A stretch of 64,000 nt of DNA. Source: Malus domestica. Its lineage: Eukaryota > Streptophyta > Magnoliopsida > Rosales > Rosaceae. The DNA lies in contig NC_091671.1 of assembly GCF_042453785.1 (NCBI RefSeq), positions 31,649,001 through 31,713,000 on the forward strand. The letters are read 5' to 3'. The stretch's first letter is position 1. Every line of letters starts with the position of its first letter. Shown in pieces: positions 45,280 through 56,665 of this stretch. Position numbers and translations under genes: made by a program. The notes below the pieces were generated by a model. The model searched no databases. It was not told the origin of the DNA and was given only the letters and a program-made list of their open reading frames with translations.

Positions 45280-46298
45280 TCATTCATTAGGAACGTTGAT
45301 GTTCTTATCTCCCCCTAACGACGGGAAGACTGTTTCATAGAAATGACAATTCACGAAATGAGCAGTAAACAGATCGCCTGTCAAAGGTTCTAAGTAACGA
45401 ATAATCGAAGGAGAATCATATCCGACATAGATTCCCATCCTTCGCTGATGCCCTATTTTTGTACGTAAGGGCGGCGAGATCGGCACATATACCGCACAAC
45501 CAAAGATGTGCAAATGCGATATGTCAGGTTCGCATCCGGTGACCAACTGAAGGGCACTAAATGGTTGTGTCGCAACAGGCCTCGGGCGGACCAACTTTGC
45601 TGCGTGCAATATTGCATGGCCCCAAGCAGCGATCGGGAGCTTGGTATATATGACCAACGATCGAGCAATCATTTGTAAGCGCTTAATGAAAGCCTCTGCC
45701 AGACCGTTCTGGGTGTGAACATGGGGTACATGATGTTCAACTTCAACCCCAACCGACATGCAATAGTCATCAAAAGTTTTAGATGTGAATTCTCCAGCAT
45801 TATCTAATCGAATAAATTTGATCGGATAATCAGGGTGGTAAGCCCTGAGCTTGATAGCTTGAGCCAACAGTTTAGAGAATGCAGCGTTCCTTGTGGACAA
45901 CAAGCACACATGTGACCAACATGTGGAAGCGTCAACCAAAACCATAAAATATGTAAATGGTCCGCAGGGAGATTGAATCGGTCCACAAATGTCCCCCTGA
46001 ATCCGTTGTAGAAAAATGAGAGGATTCGAACGAATCTTGTCATAAGAAAAGGCTTAGTAATAAGCTTTCCTATAGAACATGTTTGACATGCGATTTCATG
46101 GATTGAACCTAAGCTTCGGGTTAGTGGATGCCTGTGTGAAGATTTGAGGATACGGCGCATCGCTATTCTTCCAGGATGACCCAAACGATCATGCCAAAGT
46201 GTAATTTCGTGCGCGGTCCCTGTGGTAGGGCCGGCCACATAGTGCCATTCTATGGGGCGTATGGTCGTAGTATACAAACCACTCAGGATACGCTCCAT
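45280..46298 (-). pseudogene. copia-2 integrase
   Basis: Frame 45804-46298 holds the zinc-binding segment (WHDRLGH and CQTC). Frame 45280-45945 holds the core with the Asp-Asp-Glu residues in VLVDASTCW, IRLDNAGEF and NGLAEAFIKRL, and the end GIYVGYDSPSIIRYLEPLTG. The frames overlap by about 140 bp, so a single frameshift splits an otherwise well-preserved integrase. Confidence 0.88.
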
Positions 46299-46363
46299 CT
46301 TCTCGAGAATACGCTTCTAGCCATATACGTAGGAAGTTATGCACATAAATTCAACTCTGGTTT

Positions 46364-46630
46364 CTACGTGGTAATTGTTATCTCTAATGTCCTTGAAACT
46401 GAGTAACGTTCTTCCAAACGTGGAGAATAGAGTGCTTCAGCAATGGTCAAGATTGTACCATTGGACAACATTATACGTGCCTCACCGTATCCTTCTATCA
46501 GGTTGGATGGGCCTGAGAGGGTTGTCAGAGGTGCATTCTTAGGTATGCAGTTAGTGAAATAGATGCGTTCACGCAAAACAGTGTGCGTGGTTGCACTATC
46601 TGCCAGACAACTAACTTTCCCACTAGTCAT
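46364..46630 (-). pseudogene. copia-2 protease
   Basis: The frame carries SCLADSATTHTVLRERIYF with the active-site Asp, and TLSGPSNLIEGYGEARIML, the typical second half of copia proteases. It is cut from gag by about 340 bp with no continuous frame. Confidence 0.8.
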
Positions 46631-46972
46631 ACCTAGAGTGAAAAATTAATTTGAATCGATCACATGCATAAAAGTTTATAAAAACAAATATCAATTCAAA
46701 ATAATTTCATTTATTCAAGGATTAAAACTTAATATCCAAAACAAATCGCCAACGAATAATCCAAAAATATAAAGGAAAATTGTTCAAAATCAATAAAAAA
46801 CAAGGGGGGTTCGGCCACTAGGTGGAATTCGGCCCCAATGGTCTTATTTTAACTAAAAAATAAGTCTATGTCTAAGATTCTAATCTTCCATAGGGGTGGT
46901 ATCTTCCTGAAAGTCAGAAACCTCTATTTTTATAGTCTCCGGTTCGTCCACTTGCATGAAGTTTGATTCAAA

Positions 46973-47860
46973 TCACTTACGACGAGAATGATATTCATCT
47001 ACAACCTTCTTGGGAGCTCGGCAAACACGGGACCAATGGTCCTTTGAACCACAGCGATAGGACATATCGTCATTCATGGTTTTAGGTGCTTTACCCTTAT
47101 TCTTGAAGTTCGGGGCCTTGGGAGCGAGATTTAGGCGCTTCTTGGCTTTGTTTCCTCCCTTGGATGGGCCTTGGCTATGTTGACCTTTTTGGGATGGCTT
47201 CTGGCCGCCCCTGTCACGCCTTTTTTGGCGTGTTGGGTGCTGATTAGTGCTATAATGTGCTTCAGGCACAATAGTAGCCCTAGTAGGTCGAGCTTGATGA
47301 TTATTCATCAACAGCTGGTTTTGCTTTTCAGCAAGAAGTAAAACAGAGATCAAATCCGAGAACTTGGTGAACTTCTGAGCTCTATATTGTTGCTGCAGGA
47401 CAATATTAGAGGCAGAGAAGGTCGAGTATGTCTTCTCCAGGAGATCCTCTTCAGTCAAAGTTTCATTGCAAAACTTGAGAAGTGATCGGATTCGAAAAAC
47501 TTTAGAATTATATTCATTCACAGACTTAAAGTCTTGGAAGTGCAAGTGCTGCCAGTTGTGTCTTGCTTCAGGCAAGAATATGTCCTTTTGGTGATCGAAA
47601 CGATCAACCAAAGCGACCCATAATACATGTGGATCCTTCTTAGCAAGGTACTCAGTTTGCAGAGCATCATAGATATGTCTTCGGATGAAGATCATAGCAG
47701 TGGCTTTTTCAGCTTCGACAACAGGTTTATTTGTTGCTTCTTCAATCGCAGGACGCAAGTTCTTTGCAGTGAGGTGGAGCTTCACATCTTGAACCCACTT
47801 GAGGCAGTTCATTCCAGAGACCTCCAAAGCGGTGAAGTCGAGTTTATTCAAATTCGACAT
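46973..47860 (-). CDS. copia-2 gag (295 aa)
   Basis: An intact 295-residue ORF with start MSNLNKLDFTALEVSGMN, a UBN2-type gag core (KNLRPAIEEATNKP, LWVALVDRFDHQKD and LLLAEKQNQLL), a basic linker and a zinc-knuckle region YRCGSKDHWSRVC. The first Cys of the knuckle is Ser (MSYRC), so the usual C-x2-C-x4-H-x4-C is incomplete; copia-1 has the full motif. Gag would form the particle and bind element RNA. The start is preferred because it matches copia-1 gag (MANLAKLDF). Confidence 0.88.
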   Translation of the reverse strand: MSNLNKLDFTALEVSGMNCLKWVQDVKLHLTAKNLRPAIEEATNKPVVEAEKATAMIFIRRHIYDALQTEYLAKKDPHVLWVALVDRFDHQKDIFLPEARHNWQHLHFQDFKSVNEYNSKVFRIRSLLKFCNETLTEEDLLEKTYSTFSASNIVLQQQYRAQKFTKFSDLISVLLLAEKQNQLLMNNHQARPTRATIVPEAHYSTNQHPTRQKRRDRGGQKPSQKGQHSQGPSKGGNKAKKRLNLAPKAPNFKNKGKAPKTMNDDMSYRCGSKDHWSRVCRAPKKVVDEYHSRRK

Positions 47861-47975
47861 GTTCCTATCACAAAATAGATGGACAAGATGTGGTTAGTGT
47901 AATGGAGAAAAATCAATCCATTCACATAGGAGTAGAACATACATGTTCTAATAGACATGTATTGGTTGAATTTTG

Positions 47976-48727
47976 CATGAAAAACTTCGGGTTTTCATGG
48001 GTGATATGTTGAAGTGAAAACTTCATGTTTTCAAACAAGACATGTTTATAAGAAACTTCAGGTTTCAAAGTAATTATGAACTTCAGGTTCATATATTCCT
48101 GCAGGCAAACGCAAATATATATGCAAACAAATATGCAACAAGTATATGCAAAAGTATTGTATAATTATAGTTGAATTAATTATTTGGACTTCGGGGCAAA
48201 TTAAAGTGTGGGTGGAAAAATATAAAACCTATTAGGTCTAAAATAATTTAGACGAATAAAATTCGGGGTCCAAATTTTTTTCGCACGGGCTGGGCCATGA
48301 CATCGTAGAGCAACAGCAAGCCAAAAGGCACTGATGCAGGCCGAATGATGAAGCCCCATAGGGCTCGGGTTGAGGAGAACCAGGACATCCCAATGACGCT
48401 GGGTGTCGGAGAGCGACAGGGTGGACGTCGGCGTCGCTTCAGGCGACTGTCCTCCAGGGGTTGATGGCACGGCGGAGCATAGGGAACCAACTAGGAACGG
48501 AGATTGGAGAAATCTCGACGTGATATCAAAACCCTAGAATTTCGATTGTTATTTCAAAAGAAAAAAAATCGAATCACAGACAAGAACTCGTTGGGGACGA
48601 CTGCAGGTCGTCGGGGGTTGTTGGGCATGGCTGCAGGCCATGTTGTTCGATGATTTCATGAGTGGCGACGCCTTCTGGGCGTCGGGTCTCAATGTTGGGG
48701 AAAGCATGGAGGTGGCCCATCATGGGC
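47976..48727 (-). repeat. copia-2 leader hairpin array
   Basis: Upstream of gag, short perfect or near-perfect hairpins lie in series: 47976-47999 (9-bp stem, one bulge), 48015-48033 (TGAAAAC/GTTTTCA), 48052-48066 (GAAAC/GTTTC), 48075-48093 (TATGAAC/GTTCATA), 48352-48365 (AGCCC/GGGCT), 48404-48418 (TGTCG/CGACA), 48433-48447 (GTCGC/GCGAC), 48596-48612 (GACGAC/GTCGTC), 48626-48642 (CATGGC/GCCATG), 48666-48684 (CGACGCC/GGCGTCG) and 48715-48727 (GCCCA/TGGGC). Nine of the eleven have 5-nt loops, many TTCAG, TTCTG or TGCAG on the plus strand. No coding frame explains them. Confidence 0.75.
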
Positions 48728-49214
48728 ACTGGTTTTCTGGGAAGAAAAAGGGCCGCATGCTCTCGGTTTTGGGTGAAGGACCCCATCTGTAGGACGGTGG
48801 TCACGGGTTTGAAAGAACCCTAGGTTCCTAAAAATTGTTTTATATTTTTTTTTTCAATTCAATTTAACTAGATGCATATATAATTCAATGAATCACATAT
48901 TTACTTTGATGCATATGCAAATAATAGTTTTAATGCATGTACATATGTAAGATTCAATTCATGAAAAATATCAAATTCACATATTGCAGCAATTTTGGTT
49001 ATGAGGCATACACAATTTATGTAGAATCTAAAATACGTTAAACGTAAAGTTGGGTCATGCATCATGGTGAATGTTCATGCTATCAGGGCTTGCAAAATAT
49101 CGAGTTAAAAGCCGTTGTTTTGAAAGAACCTGATTGCGTGATGATATGGATGAACTGGTTTAATGCAGAAAAAAAAAAATTTCTCCAACGTCAGATTCCT
49201 AAGTGCAGTGGTAG

Positions 49215-49230
49215 GAGCGTGCTGATAACG
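49215..49230 (-). other. copia-2 primer-binding site region
   Basis: The element strand reads CGTTATCAGCACG directly after the 5-prime LTR, as in copia-1. Confidence 0.6.
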
Positions 49231-49488
49231 TGTTGTGGTCTATTTTTATCTGACAAAGGGAGAGGGGCCGGCGACACAGGAGAGAGGGAAGAAAGATGTG
49301 TGTTTGTAGAATTGTTGGGGAATGTGTGTTGTTATCCCTCCTACATTGTGCCTTTATTTATAGTAGTAAAGGGAGAGAAGATATTCCTTCTTCTCTAAGT
49401 AATACAAGTTGTAATAGGAAAGGATAACTAGAATCAAATCTAATCTAGGATTTACACAATCATACTTAAACTAGGAATGTTCACAACA
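49231..49488 (-). repeat. copia-2 5-prime LTR
   Basis: 258 bp, matching 42470-42727 at all but about nine positions, with no length difference. Confidence 0.93.
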
Positions 49489-49493
49489 CTTTT

Positions 49494-51363
49494 AGAATTA
49501 AAATTGCAAATTTACACTAATTATAGACATGTAAAAATATACTTTATCAATAATCTTTATCTTTATTTTTATTTTTATTTTTATCTTGATAATCAATATT
49601 ATCTACACTAAGGGGAGGGGTGGGTGACATATCCCAGTCGGAGTCGAGACATGCTGGTCGATACCCGGAGGTGACGTAGCCAAAGGAAAAGTGATGTATA
49701 AAATATGGATAAATTTAAACCAAAGCTAGAATTTACTTAAACTAATAAAGAGTGTGTGCAGTAGTGGGGATAACCCATAAAACATAAATAGTCAGAGCAT
49801 AGATGACAGTACGACATAAGTAGAGCAGTCGAATCTAGTTAAGATACTTATTACACAACCAGAAATAAGCTCCTACATTGATTTGGGTAGATGTTAGAAT
49901 CGCCAGAGATTCCTTGTATGCCACAGAAGATTCAACTAACTAAATCCTGGAGGGACGAAAAACAGAAAATGTGAGTGGGCAAAAACAAAGGTTTATGAAA
50001 CACATTTATTTTCTGAACATACTAACCCCTAATTGTAAAACATGTATAGTTTCTAGAAAATCATACTACATATACGTATGAAACCAAATGTAATCCATCA
50101 ATAATTCTAAAAACATAATAAGTCATAATATCTCAACCGTTGTGTAAGAAAATCAAGTGCTCATCAATCTTATGCTAACACACGAGTTCATGCAGATAAA
50201 TTCTGACATGAACAGGATTGAGTGTAATCATAATATACGCTATAGTACTACAATCACGTGAAGATTGGCGCTAGACGCATCACATACAAGTCCTAGTTGC
50301 CTATTGCAACATAGGATAGGACTGGCACGTACAATGGATCCAAAGTGAGTATGAGGTGTGATGTGAACATACACGTGAAGCCTGGCCCTGACCCGGCCGA
50401 ATATTACATCGGTGCAAGCATGCATGATGAGCATGTAAAATGTATATGAATATGCCATGACAATTAATAAATCTCAACAATATAATAGCACTTTTAAAAT
50501 GAAATAAAACATGGCATGATAGACATAATATTAAATCCAAAAGCATTTGTGGAAACCATAAACTTTATAATATATATATATATAAACAAATGCCCACTCA
50601 CGGATACGTAGTTAGATCGTAGCCTCCTAGTCTTACTTGACCTCGGATGATGCATTGCATAAGCTGAGAGGTGTGTGTCATCGAGAATTTCTTTCTTCAG
50701 TTCTTCCACATTCGGTACATACATTCGATCGCCTTGCATAAGCATATCGTCAGGTCTTCGAATTCTGAGATCTCCCAATGGGGGGCATGATGATAATATT
50801 GCACCATCGGGAATTTATCACTTGCTTATTGAGACAACAAAGAGTTGTCGGTGTTGCAGGCTGCAAACTGTAATATCGATAACTTATTCATTGGATTCGT
50901 TAAGCAAGTGGGCAAGTAGGCCCGTCTATGTTAGTATTTTTATTTATTGTTTGGGCTTAACCCAAAGACAATACACGCATATCTTCGGAGTCCGTGACAC
51001 TACGAATACGTAGGTGAAATTTTTTCTATTTTTGGTTTTGATTTCAATACAATTATTTTAACTTTACGTTATTACATATGTATTTTGACGTGATGTTATT
51101 ATGCATATATATCAATATTTTGACTCTATGTTTTTATAAAGGTATAATATTATAGTATTGTACTGAAGGAAAATGAAAGTTTGAGTTTGGAGGCATGAAA
51201 GAGGAATGATTGCAATCCGATCGCGACGGAATGACATTCTCTTTTATGCAACCGCTCTAACTTGATATCTTCTTTATATATATTTTTCAGCTATCTTTTC
51301 ACTATTTTAGTATAGTAACTTATTTCAAATTTCGGGGACAAAATTTTTTTAAGTTGGGTAGAT
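49494..51363. mobile_element. decayed Ty3-gypsy fragments
   Basis: On the minus strand, 50600-50790 translates to RIRRPDDMLMQGDRMYVPNV and EELKKEILDDTHLSAYAMH, the region before the zinc-binding part of gypsy integrases. The left part (49600-50600) looks like LTR sequence in the same orientation. On the plus strand, tttcggggacaaaattttt at 51330-51348 is the end of the gypsy 3-prime internal region, followed by a purine-rich tract and an LTR start at 51364. No intact ORF remains. Confidence 0.55.
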
Positions 51364-51528
51364 TGTAACAACCCGTCTCTAATTTTACAATTTTATTAAA
51401 TTTAAAATAGTGAATTGACGAAAATGCCCTGGAGGCGATATCGTTGACTTTCGTTGACCATCATTTCGTGACTTGTACGAGCTACTATTTTACCATATTC
51501 TCGAAGTACTCGACGGTACGAACGCATC
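51364..51528 (+). mobile_element. outer Ty3-gypsy LTR, left part
   Basis: It begins TGTAACAACCCGTCTC after a purine-rich tract, the usual start of chromovirus-type gypsy LTRs in plants. It is interrupted at 51528 by the nested element and resumes at 62639. Confidence 0.65.
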
Positions 51529-52132
51529 TGTGGAGCCAAAAATAATCATAAGGCAACATGCGGATTTTGGACAAAAGAGGGCAAAAATACCCTTGAGGTA
51601 CAACGGGATTCCTACGCGCGAGCGGTGGGCAATCATCCTTCAACCAAATCAAAAGTGCTCAAAATAGGTAACAAATTTCAAGTTATTTCATCCATCCTCA
51701 TCCTACATTTTCCACAAGGTAATTATTTCATAACCTTCAAAACATCCCATATAAATTACATAACCCCCAAAATATTTTTTTCCAAAAATGTGTTGATTAA
51801 CCAATAAATGGATTAATTGCCTAATTAATCCATTAGATCACACATTAAACCATAAGTTACACCCTAAAAAACATCCAAAGGGGACCGGCCACCCTATCCC
51901 TATAAAAAGGCTCCCATTTTCACCAAAAGATCATTCCAACACACTTGCAAAATTCTCAATACTCTCTAGACACTTTTCCCTTTAAATTCTAACTTTGGCA
52001 TCGGAGGTTCTTCGGCCAAAGCCTCCTCATTCATCGTGGGCGCGTGAGGCTCTTGGCCTTGACCCTAAGGTGTTAATTGTTTTGTAGGTGCAATTTTATC
52101 CAAGATCAAGGAGGAAGAAATTTGTATCCACA
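51529..52132 (+). repeat. nested gypsy 5-prime LTR
   Basis: 604 bp, matching 62030-62633 with scattered substitutions. TATA-like ctataaaaaggc lies near 51899. Confidence 0.9.
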
Positions 52133-52152
52133 AATTGGTGCTTTCATTGAGA
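52133..52152 (+). other. nested gypsy primer-binding site region
   Basis: The sequence aattggtgctttcattgaga follows the LTR end directly, the position of the primer-binding site; it resembles the site of many plant gypsy elements. Confidence 0.6.
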
Positions 52153-52635
52153 GCAGGAATCCACACTCGTAGAAGACTCTCGCATAAAAAAAAGGTTTTT
52201 CTCTATTTTCTAGTCTACTTGTATTTTTTCGTACGTTCTTATTATTAGAATTTTTTATTTGCAAAGATTCTTTGATAAAACGTAAAAGAAGAATACAATA
52301 GCTAGAAATTTAGAAAATTCCAATATCCAAAGAATGGGACCACGACGATCCATGAGGCTAAATGCGACAATAAGTGAAGTAGTACCACCACCATGAGTTT
52401 CCATCACGGGAACCACCACGAGAAGCTCACCACGGCCCGAGCAGTGCCATCCAAGGCGGCTTACGTCACTAAGGCCACGACCCAAGCCTCACTCTCACAT
52501 GCATCACGAGCCAAGCAGCCCATTCTCATGGCCTAGCTTGCTTCGGCCGAGCAGCCCACTCTCGTGACCCAGCTTGCTCTAGCCGAGCAGCCCACTTTCT
52601 TGGCCTAGCCTGCTCCAGCCAAGCAGTCAACTTTC

Positions 52636-54226
52636 GTGGCACAGCCTGCTCCAGCCGAGCAGTCAACTTTCGTGGCACAGCCTGCTCCCGTGGCCTTCCA
52701 AGTAGCCCAAATCGATCCAAGATTAGTTCAACCGTCCCGGTTTCAAATTTTCAGACCGACGATCGAACCGGGAGCATTTTCACCACATTCTTATTCGGAT
52801 TTGACATTTCCCAACTCAAATCTCGCGCCCGGAGTTTACCACACTTCCACTGCTCAAGAAGACGCATTAATTCCAAGCTATTCCAACCTAAATGGAGAAC
52901 AACACTTGTCTCGACAAGTCATAGAGTTGACGAGCGCCCTCGCACAACAAACGACCTTGGTAAACCAGCTCTTGCAGCGCACCGAGATACAATGTGCCCC
53001 AGACGAGGTGTCCCGAAGTAGGACAAGGGCAGACAAAGAACCTCTCTAACAGTGTCCGGCAAGCAGCCACTCGACCAGCCACGAACCGAGCGTTCCGGCA
53101 GTACACATTCCCAATTGGGCCCCCGAGATAGCGTATACTCCCGTCTTAGAGCGTGGAGGATCGTGCACTCTTGACTAGCCCTATAGACGAGCATACATTC
53201 ATGGTTGGGGTCACACTCCAATAGTCAACATGAGCATCCTTCCAAGCAAAGTGTTCATTCGCGGCTAAGCCCGCAAGGAGCATCATCCACCTCACATTGG
53301 AGTAGGCAGCACAACGGATGGAGAGAAGTAGCTACTCAATACGGCTCAAGTTCAACCGGCAGCCTGCGAAAAACTTGCTCGTATGCTAGGAATGTGCTAC
53401 ACACACCGCATCCATGGCATAGACAAGCCAAACACATGAAAGAGCAACCTAGACCAGCAAGTCACGGCTGGGGGTAGCCGAGAGCACCGCTACCCCAACA
53501 AAGGTAAATTCAGGAAGAAGTAGAGAGACTCTTGACCAAGTGATTGCGTAATTTCCAATGCAACGAGGTCATCGACGGGGCACTACAACGGAACATGACC
53601 AATATAAGCAGGTCACCCTTCACGGATGAGATCAAGCAGGCAAAGCCTCCACGCGATTTCAGCATGCCACATTTCACATATTTCAAAAGGGATGAAGACC
53701 CGGAGAGACACTTAAAGCACTACTGAAGCGCAATGATCTTCTATCGAAACAACGATGATCTCATGTGCAAGATATTCACCATCATTCTACAAGGTGAGGC
53801 GCAAGATTGGTTCTACACTCTACCGCTACAATCCATCCGAAATTTTGACGAATTTTCTTTGGTTTTCCCAAAGAATATTCATCATGTCGCTCGATCAAAA
53901 AGAAGTCTGACCATTTGTTTGACGTCAAGAAGAACCCAAAGGAGTCGATTAGCGACTATGTGAGGAGGTTCAAAGCAGAAAAGATAAAGATAGTCGGATG
54001 CAACGACTTGATAGCTAGAGCAGCCTTCCAAAAAGGACTTCCAGCAGACCACCAACTGTTCGGAAAACTGATAATGAAAGAAGATCTAACTTTGGCAGAC
54101 TATTTCGCTCTGGCAGAAAAACATGCACTTTGGGACGAAGTTTGCCGATGCTCATTCAAGGCAAACCCAAGCGATCTTGAATATGAAGTCCCCCACTACT
54201 CTGAAGGAGATTCAAAGTCTGACTAG
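52636..54226 (+). pseudogene. nested gypsy gag
   Basis: The open frame 52636-53049 is a Gln/Ala/Pro-rich N-terminal segment ending in a possible coiled coil (LTSALAQQTTLVNQLLQRTE). The gag core follows in pieces: SPFTDEIKQAKPPRDFSMPH, YFKRDEDPERHLKHY (then TGA), DLMCKIFTIILQGEAQDWFY and SISDYVRRFKAEKIKIVGCN to LADYFALAEKHALWDE. This is the retrotransposon gag family of Tat-type elements. Stops and frameshifts prevent translation. Confidence 0.85.
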
Positions 54227-54889
54227 ACGAGCAGTCACATCTGAAGCAGCAATGAGCTCTACCATCATACAAGAAGAGCTGGGGGCCCGACTACCTGTAT
54301 TTCATAATTTAAAAGCTTTCCTCGATGCTATCAGTTGTATTCCACAGTTTAAAAGCTCTCATTGATGTTATTAGAAATTCAAAAACTAACTTTGGCGATA
54401 ATTGTTGCAACCAGGAAGCTCAAGTTTTACTTTCGAACGCATGCAGTCATCCTCATGATGTACTATTCCACCCAATCCAGACACGCGACGATAAAGGTGT
54501 AGACTCTGACGGATGCAAAGTTTTCTGAAGAACCTAACAACTTGGCCTGAAAGACACACCAAGGGTAGATGAACATTGGAAAGACACACTCGGAAGCAAG
54601 TTTTGTCCTCGTCACCCTAAAAGATTCTACATAGGAGCAACATGTACCGGCAGTTGAGCACTACCTCCTACTGTGCGTCACACGGCCTTAGCCGACCCTT
54701 GCTCCGTTATTCAGCTCTAAAGCAGCCCAATACCGAAAATTGAGCATCTTCTGCTACATGTAACATGGCCTCAGCTCCACGGCTCCCTACTACGCCTTCA
54801 CATCTAGCCTTGACAAATGCAACAGAGCGGCCTAACGACGCCCCGAAGGCAACCGAGCACACTTTAACCGTACCTGCTCCCTTAATGGA
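54227..54889 (+). other. deletion-scarred region of the nested gypsy
   Basis: No protease or reverse-transcriptase motif is found where about 2 kb of pol should be. Only disconnected short frames are present. An internal deletion is the simplest explanation. Confidence 0.5.
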
Positions 54890-55320
54890 GATTTTTGGCA
54901 TTTGCATGTTGACGGCGCATCCAACTACAAAGGCTCACGAACAACCATGGTTTTTGTTACCCCAGACGACTCAATGCTCGAGCAGGCGATCACTCTAAGC
55001 TTCAAAACATCTAACAACGAAGCAGAGTACGAGGCTCTATTAGCAGGCCTCCGAATGGCAAAAGACTTGGTGATGAAGAAGCTCGCAATTCATTCTGATT
55101 CCTAACTAATCACCAACCAGACTATTAAGGAGTACATGGCAAAACATCCGAGGGTGGCACAATACCTAGAGAAAGTACGCAAGCAGCCTGAGGCATTTTA
55201 GACTTACACTCTCACTCAAGTTCCCCGGGCAGACAACGCCCATGTAGACGTACTAACCGGCCTAGGCTTCGCCCATGATCACCAACTCAAAACACTCTAT
55301 TCTGGTGGAATATCTTGACA
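54890..55320 (+). pseudogene. nested gypsy archaeal-type RNase H
   Basis: The frame gives LHVDGASNYKGSR (first Asp), SNNEAEYEALLAGLRMAKDL (Glu) and LAIHSDS (Asp), the three acidic residues of the archaeal-type RNase H found in Tat-lineage elements. It ends in a stop (TCC-TAA) and continues as ITNQTIKEYMAKHPRVAQYL after it. Confidence 0.85.
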
Positions 55321-55439
55321 AGCCAAGCATAGAGATGGAGCCAGCAGCCTAAGTGTCATAGCATTCTCATCCAAAGATCCCACACTAGACCACATCCCTG
55401 TTGCCTAGCGCCTCTTGACGACTTGAAAGTTCTAAGCTC

Positions 55440-56500
55440 AATCCATGAAGGTGTTTGTGGAAACCACTTCGGAGGCTGATCCTTAGCATAAAAAGCTCTT
55501 ACCACAGGCTACTATTAGCCTATCATGCACCAAGATGCTAAGGAGTTAGTACAAAAGTGCAACCGCTGCTAACGCTACAAGCTGATACCAGCATTGCCTA
55601 CCAGCGAGCTACACCCGCAGACGAGTCTTTGGTTGTTTATGCAGTGGGCAATCGACCTGGTAGGACCTATGCTGCCTGCTACTAGGGGCAGAGGCATGAT
55701 GATCATGGCAACCAACTATTTCACCAAATAGGTAGAAGCAGAACCCATGATGATCACAATTCAAACGGACATAGAACGCTTTATATAGAGGAGCATCATT
55801 TGCCGATTTGGCATCCCTCAGTCTATCGTTACCCACAACGGCCCGTAATTCATGGGCAGAGATTTGGAGAAGTTCTTCCAAGAATATGGCATCAAGTAGC
55901 ACATGTCCAGGCTGAGATATCCTCGAAGCAATGGGTAGGTGGAAACATCCAACCAAATGATCATCGACTGCCTCAAGAAATCCCTCACCAACAAGATGGA
56001 AAAATGGCTAGACGAACTCCCCGGATGTCTATGGGCATATCGCACCACTAAAAGACGAGCAACCGGTGATACTCATTTCTCTTTGGCATTTGGTTCGGAA
56101 GCAATCATTCATCCCAATGTCATCAAGCCAAGTATCACCGCTCTACTACCAAGCATTGAGTAGAACAGTAAGGAGATGGTCACAAGCTTAGATTTGGCAT
56201 AGGAGAAGCACAAGCAGACTAGCACTGGCATTGCAGCCTACCAGCAGCAGCTCATCTCCAACTACAACAAAAGGGCTGATATTTGGCAGTTCTAGCCCGG
56301 AGATCTAGTCCTAAGAAAAGCCTTCATCATTGCCCGCAGAGAAAGCTCCAAAAAGATGAATCACATCTGGGAAGGTCCGTACAAGATCTGCAGAGTAGGC
56401 GGCAAGAGTAATTACACCCTCGCTATCATGAAAAGACAAAAAGATCAAAAAGCAGTGGAACGCTTACAATTAGGAAGTACCATGTGTGACCTCCCGCTAC
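55440..56500 (+). pseudogene. nested gypsy integrase
   Basis: The zinc-binding part is near 55440-55570. The core has WAIDLVGPMLPATRGRGMMI (Asp), then FGIPQSIVTHNGP followed by a stop, and HMSRLRYPRSNG, stop, VETSNQMIIDCLKKSL (Glu). A C-terminal segment reads WEGPYKICRVGGKSNYTLA. At least seven in-frame stops occur, mostly TAG where CAG or TGG would be expected. Confidence 0.85.
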
Positions 56501-56665
56501 ATCAAAGCCCTAAAACTCAAGCAACTCGACAAGCACCACCTCACAAGTTGATGACTATTCAGTTGTTATGCAGTTCCTACCTTACAGCTAAGTTCTCGTT
56601 CATTTCGCTCATTTTTCAATGAAGAATTCAAAAGTAATCACAACTTGGCTCAGCTGTATGCTTAC

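Larger units (their letters stand above)
42470..49488 (-). mobile_element. Ty1-copia LTR retrotransposon copia-2, full length
   Basis: Two 258-bp LTRs (42470-42727 and 49231-49488) have TG...CA ends and are bracketed by a perfect 5-bp duplication ctttt (42465-42469 and 49489-49493). By eye the LTRs differ at about nine sites. The minus-strand order is gag, protease, integrase, RT/RNase H. It is the same lineage as copia-1 (DSATTH protease, YVDDM RT, same primer-binding phrase). Gag is open, pol is broken by frameshifts. Confidence 0.95.
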
